Below, piece by piece: positions 1 through 9,100 of a stretch of DNA of 64,000 bases (position 1 is its first letter; each line of letters opens with the position of its first letter). Under the pieces are notes generated by a model. The model was not told the origin of the DNA. It did not search any database and was given only the letters and a program-made list of their open reading frames with translations. Position numbers and translations under genes: made by a program. The DNA comes from Arcicella sp034519515 (GTDB taxonomy: Bacteria; Bacteroidota; Bacteroidia; Cytophagales; Spirosomataceae), in the NCBI GenBank assembly GCA_034519515.1, contig JAXHOK010000026.1:1-64000 (forward strand), in the 5' to 3' direction.

Positions 1-290
1 GTGTACTTCGTTCATTGCAATGACCTGCCATTTATTTCTTGTCCTAAGTCGAAACGGCCACGCCAGGCGGCCGAAAAATTCTATTCCTTTAGGGTAGCCT
101 CCATCGCTCCGGCTGAGGAAGCCGAAGCGGGTTGCTTCAGATATAAGGAATGGCACTGGCCACTAAATGCGCAAAGGCACACAAAGCAAACAACGAAAGA
201 GGCGCCTGTTTTGTGACCGGATTTCGATGAGGCTGCCGCAGGATATTACCATTTTCATTTTGATTCATGCTTCCATGCGTGCGATGAAAA

Positions 291-368
291 TGGCAGGAGC
301 GGAGGGGACTCGAACCCACGGCCCTCGGTTTGGAGACCGATGCTCTGCCAACTGAGCTACGCGCTCCT
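291..368 (-). tRNA. tRNA-Trp (CCA anticodon), with apparent indels
   Basis: Reading the minus strand there is a GTAGCTCAG D-arm, an anticodon arm TCGGT-CTCCAA-ACCGA with anticodon CCA, a TTCGAGT T-loop and an encoded 3' CCA. The acceptor strands AGGAGCG and CGCTCCT pair perfectly. However, the anticodon loop has six instead of seven bases, the T-arm carries one extra C, and two extra bases lie between acceptor and D stem. This fits homopolymer or dinucleotide indel errors in an alphaproteobacterial tRNA-Trp better than a working variant. The 290 bases to its left hold nothing I can recognise. Confidence 0.8.
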
Positions 369-560
369 GCAATCCCGTATTTAACCGGACGATTGCGCCG
401 ATAGCTTAAGGGGCGGGCGCTTGCAAGCGGAAAGGCGTATCACATGAATTGGTGCGGCATTTATAAAATGCGAAGGGAAATATCCGCTTTGGATATGATT
501 TTTGAGGTTATTTATCAAAGTTTTTTAACCATTGCTTTATGCTCAAAAAATGGCAGATTT

Positions 561-625
561 GAGTCACTTATTGCGCACATGCACCTTCGCGACTCGTGGA
601 TTTAAGCCGCTTAACGTAAAATTAA
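561..625 (+). promoter_or_regulatory. CtrA box and CcrM (GANTC) sites upstream of ctrA
   Basis: A perfect TTAA-N7-TTAA full CtrA box lies at 611-625, about 107 bases before the ctrA start. GAGTC (561-565) and GACTC (591-595) are two GANTC sites, the target of the CcrM methylase. In Caulobacter, ctrA is autoregulated by CtrA and one of its promoters is sensitive to GANTC methylation, so the arrangement suggests the same control here. The rest of the 369-731 spacer shows no other feature. Confidence 0.7.
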
Positions 626-731
626 CCTTTTCAGTTCATATATTTCGTGGTTCATTAGCTCACACCACGGCTCGTTAGCAGGGGTGCTGAACGGAACGGG
701 TGTACATTGAAGACAATAAAGGGGCTGCCAA

Positions 732-1439
732 ATGCGCGTGCTGCTAATAGAAGATGAACCAACTACGGCAAAAGCAATCGAGATGATGCTGACAACCGAA
801 GGATTCAATATTTATCAAACGGATTTGGGCGAAGAAGGCCTCGATCTGGGTAAGCTTTATGATTATGATATCATTTTGCTCGATCTGAATTTGCCCGATA
901 TGCATGGCTATGACGTGCTGAAAAAATTGCGCGTCGCCAAAATTCAGACGCCTGTGCTAATCCTGTCCGGTATTTCTGAAATGGACAGCAAAGTTCGTTC
1001 ATTCGGTTTTGGTGCTGATGATTATGTGACCAAACCATTCCACCGCGAGGAACTCGTCGCGCGCATCCACGCCGTTGTGCGACGTTCCAAGGGGCATTCG
1101 CAATCGGTTATTCGTACCGGCAAATTGGCCGTAAACTTGGATGCAAAAACGGTAGAAGTGGATGGCAATCGCGTGCATCTGACCGGCAAAGAATATGCGA
1201 TGCTGGAATTGCTGTCGCTTCGTAAGGGCACGACGTTGACCAAAGAAATGTTCTTGAACCACCTGTATGGCGGCATGGACGAGCCTGAACTTAAAATTAT
1301 TGACGTTTTTATTTGCAAGCTGCGCAAAAAATTGGCGTTGGCTTGTGGCGGCGATAGTTACATCGAAACCGTATGGGGCCGTGGTTACGTCCTGCGCGAT
1401 GTCGATGCCGAAGAATTGTTGGAAACGCGAGTAGCCTAG
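732..1439 (+). CDS. ctrA: Cell-cycle response regulator CtrA
   Basis: This 235-residue OmpR-type regulator is the master cell-cycle and motility transcription factor of Alphaproteobacteria and binds TTAA-N7-TTAA sites. The receiver domain (residues 1-120) shows the acidic pair at 8-9, the phospho-acceptor Asp51 in IILLDLNLPD, and the conserved Lys in DDYVTKPF near residue 104. The winged-helix domain (about 125-225) ends in the typical VWGRGYVLRD. Length and sequence match the family, and unlike its neighbours this gene is free of frameshifts. The upstream CtrA box and GANTC sites support autoregulation and methylation-coupled control. A rho-independent terminator follows within 40 bases, so it is probably monocistronic. 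Confidence 0.95.
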   Translation: MRVLLIEDEPTTAKAIEMMLTTEGFNIYQTDLGEEGLDLGKLYDYDIILLDLNLPDMHGYDVLKKLRVAKIQTPVLILSGISEMDSKVRSFGFGADDYVTKPFHREELVARIHAVVRRSKGHSQSVIRTGKLAVNLDAKTVEVDGNRVHLTGKEYAMLELLSLRKGTTLTKEMFLNHLYGGMDEPELKIIDVFICKLRKKLALACGGDSYIETVWGRGYVLRDVDAEELLETRVA

Positions 1440-1478
1440 TTTCCTGATTACACCCAAACTTAACACCCTACTAAAAAG

Positions 1479-1506
1479 GGCGTTGCTACCCGGCAGCGCC
1501 GCTTTT
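1479..1506 (+). terminator. Rho-independent terminator after ctrA
   Basis: GGCGTTGC (1479-1486) pairs with GCAGCGCC (1493-1500), with one G-U pair, and is followed by a short T run at 1503-1506. It lies 40 bases after the ctrA stop. The following stretch to 1696 shows nothing else recognisable. Confidence 0.65.
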
Positions 1507-1696
1507 CTATGGCGCAGTAGGTGGTTTAGTGGACGGATGAAGGTCGAGCTATCGTTGGGTATATAGGCTCTGCTCGCTTCAGGGCTTCTTAATTCCACGG
1601 GCGCAACGCATGCGGGGGGCTTTGCGGCCCATCCGCGATGCGGGCCAATTGAGCTGAGGACGTGCTCTGCATCCCTTGGCGCAAGGTTTCAGCAGG

Positions 1697-2119
1697 CTAA
1701 CCCTGCTGTAAATGCGCGCGTAGAAGGTCGCGTGCGGCGGTGAGGGCGGTGATTTGCTCCTCGCTGCCGCCTGTATCGGAGTGCGCGTTTTTTGCGGCGC
1801 ACGTCGATAGGCGGCATCGACATCATCGATGGAGTATGTGGCGGGCGAGGTCGAGCAATCGTTCCCGCCTGCTGCTGCGGTTTTCGGCGGTAATTTGTGC
1901 CCTGCGTTTTTGGGGAGCCTGCCGCACGACCTTCCCCATGCGCCAAATCATAAACGCCGCGCCGCCCCATCCGGTCAACGCCATTAGCCAAGCGCCCTTG
2001 ATTGCGCCAACCGCGCCCAACATGCCAAGGATGGCAGGGGTAATATAATGCGTCGGTAACCGCCCGCTCCACCATAAATAGCCCAGCACCGCCGCGCCAA
2101 ACAGGATGAACGGGACCAT
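1697..2119 (-). CDS. Membrane-anchored J-domain protein, frameshifted
   Basis: The open part (2119 down to about 1826) starts MVPFILFGAAVLGYLWWSG, a hydrophobic anchor followed by a second membrane segment and a basic linker ending RLLDLARHIL. The reading then shifts frame: IDDVDAAYRRA in a second stretch and NAHSDTGGSEEQITALTAARDLL in the last, ending at the TAG at 1697-1699. Together this is the layout of short alphaproteobacterial J-domain proteins, usually annotated DnaJ. The catalytic HPD motif reads HSD here, which may be a sequencing error or a real loss of Hsp70-stimulating activity. At least one indel lies between 1750 and 1830. It is downstream of mipZ on the same strand, five bases away, so the two are probably cotranscribed. 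Confidence 0.6.
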
Positions 2120-2124
2120 TGCGC

Positions 2125-2898
2125 CTATGCCTCTACCGTCGCCGACACGGGTAGGCCGAGGTCAGTAACCATCGACCGCAATTCCTGCCGCGCCGCCAAA
2201 TGCGTCGTGCCAAGCTGCCCCAGATGCCCCTTATCCAGCAATGTCAGGCCGCTTGGGAATAATTCGCGGTAGATCACGCGCTCATTCAACCCGGTGATGA
2301 ACCGGAAGCCGGCGCGTTTCGATAATTCGCCCAATGCATCGGCAACCCGTTGCTGGTTCCGCGCCTCCATATTGGCAAGCCGGTTACGCAGCACGATCCA
2401 ATCAATCGTCGCGCCATCCGATTTCGCCCGCGCCTTGCGCGTTTCCCAAATGAGTTCGGCGTAGAAGCTGATTCTCTTCACCTTGAAACTCTCCCCATCG
2501 ACTTGACCGATCAGGTCGAAATCGACGAAGCTGTCGTTCATTGGCGTGACCAATGTGTTGGCACGGGTGATGGCAAAGCGCGCAAATTTGTCATCGCGGC
2601 CCGGCGTGTCGATGACCAAAAAGTCGTGGCCCGCGCCCATTTCGGTGACTTTGCGTTCTATTGCGGCCTGCGAATCATCCTCAAACACGGCAAAATCGGG
2701 GGTCGGCAATTCGATGCCGCGCCGCTTTGCAGTTGCCAGGCGGTTCTCCAGATAACGATATAGCGTCCGTTGCCGCGTGTCGAGGTCGAGACACGCGACC
2801 GATTTTCCCATCGCCGCCAAGGCCACCGAAATATGGACCGCAGTGGTTGATTTACCCGTTCCGCCCTTTTCATTCGCAAAAACGATCACGTGCGTCAT
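2125..2898 (-). CDS. mipZ: Division-plane positioning ATPase MipZ
   Basis: MipZ is a ParA-like ATPase that forms a gradient from the ParB-bound poles and inhibits FtsZ, placing the division septum at midcell in Alphaproteobacteria. The start chosen gives MTHVIVFANEKGGTGKST, with the deviant Walker A motif at residues 10-18; an earlier in-frame start would add an unrelated leader. DLDTRQRT, FLVIDTPG, TPMNDSFVDFD, DWIVLRNRLA and VIYRELFPSGLTLLD are family signatures. Length (257 residues) is close to the Caulobacter protein. A purine-rich GGGATGGGG lies just upstream of the start. It is divergent from panC and followed closely by the J-domain gene; panC next to mipZ is a familiar alphaproteobacterial arrangement. 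Confidence 0.93.
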   Translation of the reverse strand: MTHVIVFANEKGGTGKSTTAVHISVALAAMGKSVACLDLDTRQRTLYRYLENRLATAKRRGIELPTPDFAVFEDDSQAAIERKVTEMGAGHDFLVIDTPGRDDKFARFAITRANTLVTPMNDSFVDFDLIGQVDGESFKVKRISFYAELIWETRKARAKSDGATIDWIVLRNRLANMEARNQQRVADALGELSKRAGFRFITGLNERVIYRELFPSGLTLLDKGHLGQLGTTHLAARQELRSMVTDLGLPVSATVEA

Positions 2899-3020
2899 AA
2901 AGCGCCCCATCCCTTCATCATTATTGCCACCCCAAATGCCGCCAACGGCCATGCCACTTGCGCAAAACGCGGCGCAAAGCCATACACAAACCGCATTTAA
3001 TAAAGGAAGGGTCCGCCGCC

Positions 3021-3869
3021 GTGCAAACAATCAATACGCTTGCAAAGCTCCGCAATGCGACAATTGCGATTCGAGGGCACGGCGGAGGCCCGCACATTGG
3101 CCCTAGTCCCCACGATGGGCGCGCTGCATGCGGGGCATATGGCATTGGTGAAGGCGGCACAGGCGGCGTGTGATGCGGTTGTTGTATCAATTTTTGTCAA
3201 TCCGGCGCAGTTTGGCGTCAATGAGGATTTGGATGCGTATCCACGCCAAATGGAGGCCGATAGCGCCATGCTGCGCGCGGCGGGGGTGGACATATTATGG
3301 GCGCCGACCGTGGCGGATGTTTACCCCGATGGCTTCTCCACCGGCGTGTCGGTTCGCGGTGTGAGCAATGGCCTGTGCGGCGGCGCGCGGCCGGGGCATT
3401 TTGATGGAGTTGCTTTGGTGGTGGCCAAATTATTTCTAATCCAAGTGGCCCCCGATAAAGCGTTCTTTGGGGAGAAGGATTATCAGCAATTGGCGGTTAT
3501 CCGGCGCATGGCGCGGGATTTGGATTTCGGATTAGAGGTGGTCGGCGTGCCGACTATTCGGGATGATGATGGTTTGGCCCTGTCGAGCCGTAATGCCTAT
3601 CTCTCGCCCGAAAACCGCGCAAAGGCGGCGGCGTTGCCCAATGCCATGCGCGCGGCTATCGCGGCGGTGCAGGCGGGAGCCGGTATGCCGACGCACTTGT
3701 TGGCCTGCGGAAACCTCGATTCGAAATGGTGGTTTTGACAGCGTGGATTATATTGAGCTGCGCGATGCCGATGCGTTGCGCCGATGACGGAATATCGACA
3801 GCCGGCGCGCCTGATTGCTGCTGCGCGGATCGGCGCGAACGCAGGCTGATCGACAATATGGCGGCCTAA
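3021..3869 (+). CDS. panC: Pantothenate synthetase, multiply frameshifted
   Basis: PanC joins pantoate and beta-alanine using ATP in pantothenate (vitamin B5) synthesis. The GTG at 3021 opens with VQTINTLAKLRNA, then the frame changes near 3058 into LRFEGTAEARTLALVPTMGALHAGH, which carries the HxGH nucleotide-binding motif. The central part (VSIFVNPAQFG, GARPGHFDGVALVVAKLF, FFGEKDYQQ, LSSRNAYLSP) is intact. After about 3680 the frame breaks again; FDSVDYIELRDADAL and PARLIAAARIG are in other frames and the expected end RLIDNMAA stops at 3867-3869. The total span, about 282 codons, equals the normal family length, so at least three single-base indels rather than true deletions explain the breaks. 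Confidence 0.85.
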
Positions 3870-3898
3870 AGCGCGGCGCGTCACTTTATACTATGCTT

Positions 3899-3919
3899 AA
3901 AAAAAAAAAAAAAAAAAAA
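3899..3919. repeat. Run of 21 A
   Basis: An uninterrupted A homopolymer lies 30 bases after the end of panC. Such a run is unexpected in GC-rich alphaproteobacterial DNA and may mark an assembly or basecalling artefact. A near-consensus CtrA half-site pair (TTAA-N7-TTGA, 3952-3966) follows, upstream of the Sel1-like gene. Confidence 0.7.
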
Positions 3920-4020
3920 CAAATGTAAGATTAAGAAAAATAAGAATCGCATTAACCTTTTGTTGACCGTTTATGTTGCACGATTGTCTTACAGACGGAC
4001 CAACAACAGGGGGGGCTATT

Positions 4021-4317
4021 ATGGCCAATAGTTTGAAAAGTGCGCAATTTTTTATGGATAGCCGAATTGCCGATGCCGCATCGGGCGATGTGCAGGCGTT
4101 GTTTGAATTGGGCGTGATATTCTCAACCGGCGGCGACGGTATCGATGTTGACATGGTTGCCGCGCATATAGTGGTTTAACTTGGCCGCCGCGCGGGCATG
4201 AAGAAGCCGCACTTCTGCCGCGCCGAAATCAGCGATGAAATGAGCGCACGTGAAATCAGCATCGCGCAAAAAGAAGCACGCGCCTGGTTGCAATCGAACG
4301 CGCGCCGCGCTGCTTAA
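4021..4317 (+). CDS. Small Sel1-repeat-like protein, frameshifted
   Basis: The ATG at 4021 follows a GGGGG-containing purine stretch and opens MANSLKSAQFFMDSRIADAA, then GDVQALFELGVIFSTGG, the start of a Sel1/TPR-like helical repeat. After VAAH (about 4165) the frame breaks. FNLAAARG, AEISDEMS and QKEARAWLQS appear in the other frames, and AWLQSNARRAA ends at the TAA at 4315-4317. The reconstructed product is about 98 residues, one or two Sel1-type repeats, a family of protein-interaction scaffolds. Its last bases overlap the end of the convergent LacI-type gene. The function is not known. Confidence 0.6.
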
Positions 4318-5339
4318 GTCAATATCTGCGTCGATTCCCGCACCGTTAGGGTCGCGGGGACGGGATCACCTTTCGGCGTTTCGCCGTCGATTAACGTGCA
4401 CATATTATCGACCAGTCGTCTTGCGACTTGGCCGAAATTCTGGGTAACGGTGCTGAGTGTTGGGGTTGAAAACTCCCCCGCGTCCAACCCGTCAAATCCG
4501 ATGACCATTGTTTGCGCCGGGACGCTAATCCCTGCCGCTTGCAATGCCTTCATCGCCCCCAACGCATATAGATCGCACGCCGCGAACAGGCCGTCATAGG
4601 CCCAACCGCGTGCCGCCATCGATGCGACTTTATCGAACGCCTCCTGAAACCGGGTTGCCCCTTGTTCGACATAAGCAATGTCGGGGGCTATGCCCAATGG
4701 CGCCAACGCATTTTCAAAACCGGCCTGTCGCTCGCCAAATTGTGGGCGGATTGCGGGTTCGCAACTGAGCAAGACGGGACGGCGCACGCCGTTGTCAAGC
4801 AGGTGCTTTGTCGCGATAAAGCCGCCTTCCTGGTTTGCGGTGCGCACGCGGTGGATGGAACAATCGCGGCACCCCCAACCCACAATCGTGCGGTTGTTAT
4901 CGGCCAGATCGGCAAAATAATCCCATCCGGCGGCATGTGCGCTGCTGCCGATGACAATCACGCCATCGGCAAGGCCGGCGGTTTGATATTCGCCGAACAG
5001 ATGGTCGGGGTCTTGGAAACTAATTAGCAAGCTATAACCGCAATCCGCCGCCGCCGCCGCGACGGCACCCAATAACGATTGGTAAAAGGGATTAATCCGT
5101 GCCCGATCCTCATCCGTCCGGCACAACATGACCAACGCTATTGTGCGGGTTTTACCAGTGCGCAGACGAGAGGCGTTGAAATCAGCGGTGTAGCAAAGCT
5201 CTTTTGCTACCTCCAATACGCGGCGGCGGGTTTCGGGATGGACACCCGGCATCCCGCGAAGCGCGCGCGACACAGTCGGCTGAGAAACGCCCGCGCGCTC
5301 GGCAATTTCGAACGATGTAACGCGGCCACGTAACGCCAA
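4314..5339 (-). CDS. LacI-family transcriptional repressor
   Basis: A 341-residue protein with an N-terminal LacI helix-turn-helix (TSFEIAERAGVSQPTVSRAL, residues 8-27), the hinge helix region near 45-60, and a periplasmic-binding-protein-like effector domain from about 65 to the end, which normally binds a sugar or related metabolite. The start codon is TTG at 5339, supported by GGGAG eight bases upstream. The frame is fully open, in contrast to its neighbours. No sugar-utilisation operon is visible before the contig seam, so the regulated genes cannot be named. It converges on the Sel1-like gene, overlapping its stop codon. Confidence 0.88.
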   Translation of the reverse strand: MALRGRVTSFEIAERAGVSQPTVSRALRGMPGVHPETRRRVLEVAKELCYTADFNASRLRTGKTRTIALVMLCRTDEDRARINPFYQSLLGAVAAAAADCGYSLLISFQDPDHLFGEYQTAGLADGVIVIGSSAHAAGWDYFADLADNNRTIVGWGCRDCSIHRVRTANQEGGFIATKHLLDNGVRRPVLLSCEPAIRPQFGERQAGFENALAPLGIAPDIAYVEQGATRFQEAFDKVASMAARGWAYDGLFAACDLYALGAMKALQAAGISVPAQTMVIGFDGLDAGEFSTPTLSTVTQNFGQVARRLVDNMCTLIDGETPKGDPVPATLTVRESTQILT

Positions 5340-5447
5340 AATTCTGCTCCCGTGTTATCTTAGGGGCATTATATAGCCAACGTGATGCGCCTTGCCAACG
5401 TCGCCGCGCCGATTTTATGCGAAGTTATGCATTAAATCGGGGGAGCG

Positions 5448-5740
5448 TTATGGTTGGCTCTTTAAAACAAAGCAATCCTGTCCGCCGGATTTAACCTTGG
5501 TGCAGCTTTGGTCAGCATCTGCCTTGGACGCAAACGGGCCGTATTGCAGCCGTACAATGGTGTTATATTTCACCAAATAGGGCTGATTTCCGGCCAAAAT
5601 GGGGAATTTTGCTATCTAACTTATACCAACTATTTTCCGCCTGTTGCAGATTGTCATACGCGCCCAATTGCACGCGCCATTGCCCTTGACCGGTTGAGGT
5701 GGGGGCTTTGTCAGGCAGGATTGTGACACACGGCGGGGGC
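5448..5740 (-). CDS. SPOR-domain protein, C-terminal fragment cut by the assembly seam
   Basis: On the minus strand GQGQWRVQLGAYDNLQQAE begins a SPOR domain, then, after a frame break near 5590, YLVKYNTIVRLQYGPFASKA and DCFVLKSQP end it at the TAA at 5448-5450. SPOR domains bind denuded peptidoglycan at division sites and typically end proteins of this kind. A proline- and threonine-rich linker precedes the domain up to about 5740, where the sequence turns into an unrelated Bacteroidota gene. The N-terminal part is therefore missing. Style and composition match the alphaproteobacterial part of the window. Confidence 0.7.
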
Positions 5741-8200
5741 AGGGTCGTTGAGGGTTGTGAGGGCTTGCAGGGGCGTGTTAGTGCGGAGTCTTCGGGCTAA
5801 ACAAACTTCTCTGCTTGTGCCGTCAAACGTAACCATGGATGGATAGGGGCTACTTCTCCGCCAGTAGGTGTATAAAGCCCGTCGGTACTGGTCTTCGCCA
5901 TTGGCTAATTCCCAACTCATGCCGCTGTATGGGGCTCCCCAAACACCTTCGGTTTGGTAAGGCATTACGCTTTTGCCGTACATTTTATAACTCAACAGCC
6001 CACTCACCAAAAGGGCTTGGTCACGCACTTGTTCTGCCGATAAACGCACCCTTGCCCCACGGGCAAAAAAGCGATTGGCGGGGTCTTTTTCCAAGAGTTT
6101 TTTATTGGCTTTGGAGTCTTGTTGATAGGTTGAAGACAATACAATTTCACGCAAAAGTCGTTTGGGTTGCCAGTTATATTCCTTCATAAATTTGACGGAA
6201 AGATAATCTAACAGAGTCGGATTTGAGGGCGTAAATCCCTGAGTACCAAAGTCTTCTTGGGTTTCGACCAACCCTATGCCAAAAATTTGTTCCCAAAAAC
6301 GATTGACCGCTACCCGTGCCGTGAGGGGATTTTTTTCACTACCCATCCACGTGGCTAAACCCAAACGATTTTTGGGCAAATCTTTGGGCAAACCGCCAAA
6401 TAACGCTGGAATATTGGGCTGAACTTCTACTCCTTTCGCCGTCCACGCCCCACGCTCAAAAACGTTTGATTTGCGATGAAGATTTTGTGGGTTTTCGTCC
6501 ATAATCAAAGTAATGTCCGTTCCCATCGAAAATAATCGCCAAAACTCTTTTTGTATCGCTATGCTTTCGGGTTTTTCTTTGGCAGGAAAATCACTCATAA
6601 AACCAAACCAATCAAACATAATTGGATATTCTTGTTTGCCTTTCAATGCAGGATTCATTACGCTGAGATACAGATTATGAACTCCGCTAATCGGCTGAAT
6701 ATCATAATGTTGTATGTACCAACCCTTGGCGGTATCAACTTTGATGGTTGTTAAAATTTGACCGTCGGGCTTGTCTAATCTGACGGTTAGAACTGTTCCG
6801 ATTTTTGAACATTTTTTCTTTAAAATCATCTGTCTTTTTCCGTTCAAATCAACATTTTTTAGTCGTGCCGAACCGCCGTTTTGAATGCCGAGCCACTTAG
6901 TATCTGCCAATTCTGCTTTCACAAATTCATCACAAGTGAGCGAATTGTAGATAGGTTGCCAAGTCTTCAAAAATTTAGTATATTCATTGGCTTTTTGAAG
7001 GTTTGAATTCTGCTGAATCCACGTTTTGATGGAGGCAACTTTCTGAGCATCTTCCTCTTTATATAACCTTAAATGTGGATAATCATCATAGGTATCTTCA
7101 TCACGAGTATTATTAAAAAACGCCATGTATTTATAATAATCCTCATGCCTAAAAGGGTCGTAGGGGTGGCTGTGACACTGAATACAGCCAAAAGTTGTGC
7201 CTTGGAGCGTCTCCCAAGTGGTGTTCACACGGTCGATAACGGCGGCAGTTCTGAACTCTTCATTATCAGTTCCGCCTTCGTCGTTGGTCATTGTGTTGCG
7301 GTGAAAACCTGTGGCAATCAATTGATTATCCGTTGGATTAGGCAATAAATCTCCCGCCAATTGTTCTTTTACAAACTGGTTGTAAGGCATATCTTGATTA
7401 AAAGCATCAATCACATAATCACGGTACTTCCAGATGCTTCTTTTATCATCACGTTCATAACCCTTGGTATCAGAATACCGGGCTAAATCCAACCACATTC
7501 CCGCCCAACGTTCACCATATTGAGGAGATTTCAGAAGGCTATCTACCAAGTTTTCATAGGCATTCGAAGACTTATCATTCAGAAAATTGGTCATTTGCTT
7601 TTCAGTTGGGGGTAAACCCGTGAGGTCGAGACAGACTCTCCGCAAGAGGATAGCTTTGTCGGCTTGCTTGGAATGGTCAAGTCCTTCATCTTCCAATTTT
7701 TTCGAGACAAAATAATCAATGTCATTTTTCTCCCAACGTTCGCCAAAAAGCCCACTGAACATTCCTGCAAACATATTTTTGTTCGGAACGTTGGGTAATT
7801 CGGGCGTTGTGAAAGCCCAATGTTCACCCCATTTTGCTCCTTGATCAACCCATTTTGTCAGGATTTCGATTTCTTCTTTTGCCAGTGGTTCAGCCTGATA
7901 AGGCATTCTTTCTTCGGGGTCTTTGTGGGTCAGTCGGGTAATAAAATCAGAGTTTTGGGCATCGCCTGGAATGATGGCGTGAATGCCTGATTTGGTTTTG
8001 CCCAGAGCCTCTTCCCGAAACAAAACACTGAATCCGCCCTGCTTTTTTACGCCCCCGTGGCAAGCAATACAATGTTTATTAAGAATGGGTTTTACCTGGG
8101 TGCTGTAATCCACTTTATTGCTGTGTTCGAGGATTGAGAATAACGTAAAACCACTCAGAGCGAGTGCGGATGTATAAAGGAGTAATTTATTGATATTCAT
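5741..8200 (-). CDS. DUF1549/DUF1553 planctomycete-type cytochrome c protein, C-terminus missing
   Basis: The N-terminus is a signal anchor (residues 1-25). A PSCyt1 haem domain with CIACH at 44-48 follows, then a DUF1549 (PSCyt2) domain from about 155, a second CxxCH (CIQCH, 339-343), and a DUF1553 (PSD1) domain starting near residue 600 that reaches the family signature NTPLQALTTLNDP. Immediately after this signature the sequence becomes alphaproteobacterial, so the last part of DUF1553 is lost. Family members are exported, often sit beside a DUF1501 gene and are thought to act in carbohydrate or sulfated polymer breakdown, but their chemistry is unproven. The chimeric frame runs on to 5711; those residues are not part of the protein. 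Confidence 0.88.
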
Positions 8201-8207
8201 TGTTTTA

Positions 8208-8242
8208 CGGTAATCGGGACACGATTAAAAGTGAACGGTTTT
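8208..8242. repeat. Heptamer array before the DUF1553 gene
   Basis: Five degenerate seven-base units: CGGTAAT, CGGGACA, CGATTAA, AAGTGAA, CGGTTTT. Read on the coding (minus) strand they form a G-poor leader that ends seven bases before the start codon. The words belong to the same family as those at 17.6, 24.8, 25.6 and 30.3 kb. Confidence 0.6.
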
Positions 8243-8345
8243 AGCCTAACGAATTTATAAAAAAATGACTTTATAATTACATAATGTATGCTTTTTTATT
8301 TGAAATATTCTACCTCTTTACAAGCCAAGTGGTTTTAAAAACCTT

Positions 8346-8379
8346 TTTGGTTTGATACCCATTTTTTTGATTAACTTTG
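8346..8379 (+). promoter_or_regulatory. Bacteroidota-type promoter for the VapBC-like pair
   Basis: TAACTTTG (8372-8379) matches the Bacteroidota -7 element TAnnTTTG. TTTG copies at 8346-8349 and 8351-8354 are candidates for the -33 element, with spacers of 22 and 17 bases. The start codon is 19 bases downstream. Confidence 0.55.
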
Positions 8380-8397
8380 GGAAAACAAATAAGATTA

Positions 8398-8624
8398 TGG
8401 AATTGGTAAGAGAAATAATTTATCCGACTGAAAATAATTATACGCTTCGTTTACCCGATGAAATGATTGGGCAAGAAGTGGAAATCATTGCGTTTAGAGT
8501 TGAAGAGAAGCCTAAGAAAACGGTTTCTGATAAAATGGAACGTCTTTCTAAGTCTCTTGAAAGTCTGAAAATTGATTTATCTAACTTTAAATTTAATAGA
8601 GACGAAGCTAATGATTATGAATGA
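8398..8624 (+). CDS. Antitoxin of a VapBC-like module
   Basis: A 75-residue acidic/basic small protein, MELVREIIYPTENNYTLRLP at the start, resembling the beta-rich DNA-binding ends of AbrB or Phd-like antitoxins, followed by a charged helical tail likely to wrap the toxin. The ATG at 8398 is preferred over an upstream TTG because it lies just after the promoter and matches small antitoxin length. Its stop overlaps the start of the PIN-domain toxin gene (the ATG at 8617), the translational coupling usual in toxin-antitoxin pairs. The antitoxin family cannot be fixed by eye. Confidence 0.75.
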
Positions 8625-9021
8625 TAAGATAGCTGTAGATACAAATATATTGATATATCTACACGATGATGATCTCGTATTTAAAAAGAATATTGCTATA
8701 AAAATCTTAGCAATGAAACCAGTAATTGCGGCTCAAGTAATATCCGAGTATTTAAACACTTTGAGAAGACTAACAAAAGAGCCTAAATTAAGATTGATAG
8801 AGCATTGTTTAATTACGACAGAAGAATGTGAAATTGTCTCAATAAGTCATAGTTTGATTGAGAAAGCAAAAGGGTTAATTCTAAGGTACGACTTCCAACT
8901 ATTTGATTATCTGATAGTTGCATCAGCTTTGCAAAGTAATTGCACAATACTTTACTCCGAAGATTTACAACATAATTTCTTAGTAGAAAATCGTTTGAGA
9001 GTCATAAATCCATTCGTTTGA
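8617..9021 (+). CDS. PIN-domain ribonuclease toxin (VapC-like)
   Basis: This 134-residue PIN-domain protein has the expected acidic residues: Asp in AVDTNILIYL (residues 6-15), Glu in VISEYLN, and a C-terminal Asp in QLFDYLIVASAL, followed by a further acidic residue in YSEDLQ. VapC toxins cleave tRNA or rRNA and are held inactive by the cognate antitoxin, which is encoded directly upstream with an overlap of eight bases. The ATG at 8617 is chosen over one two codons earlier. A bidirectional terminator follows. Confidence 0.85.
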   Translation: MNDKIAVDTNILIYLHDDDLVFKKNIAIKILAMKPVIAAQVISEYLNTLRRLTKEPKLRLIEHCLITTEECEIVSISHSLIEKAKGLILRYDFQLFDYLIVASALQSNCTILYSEDLQHNFLVENRLRVINPFV

Positions 9022-9026
9022 TAAAC

Positions 9027-9065
9027 AAAAAAGCCCTACAATTCATAAGATTGCAGGGCTTTTCT
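9027..9065. terminator. Bidirectional terminator
   Basis: AAAAGCCCT pairs with AGGGCTTTT around a loop of about 17 bases. It serves vapC-like transcription from the left and the receptor gene from the right. A short run of CTATACT-like seven-base words follows up to about 9092. Confidence 0.8.
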
Positions 9066-9100
9066 ATACTCTATTATCTAACCTTTATCCTCTAAAAAAA

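Noticed and set aside
1..216. Open frame at the left edge
   Set aside because: It has no start context, no recognisable motif and lies opposite the tRNA strand. The complementary strand shows hints of WP-containing residues but no consistent protein.
999..1598. Long minus-strand frame over ctrA
   Set aside because: It is the antisense shadow of the CtrA coding sequence and its protein is low-complexity and unlike any family.
5741..8200. Horizontal transfer of alphaproteobacterial genes into the Bacteroidota genome
   Set aside because: The left segment is core chromosomal content with no mobile genes, and the seam truncates genes on both sides; a chimeric contig is simpler.
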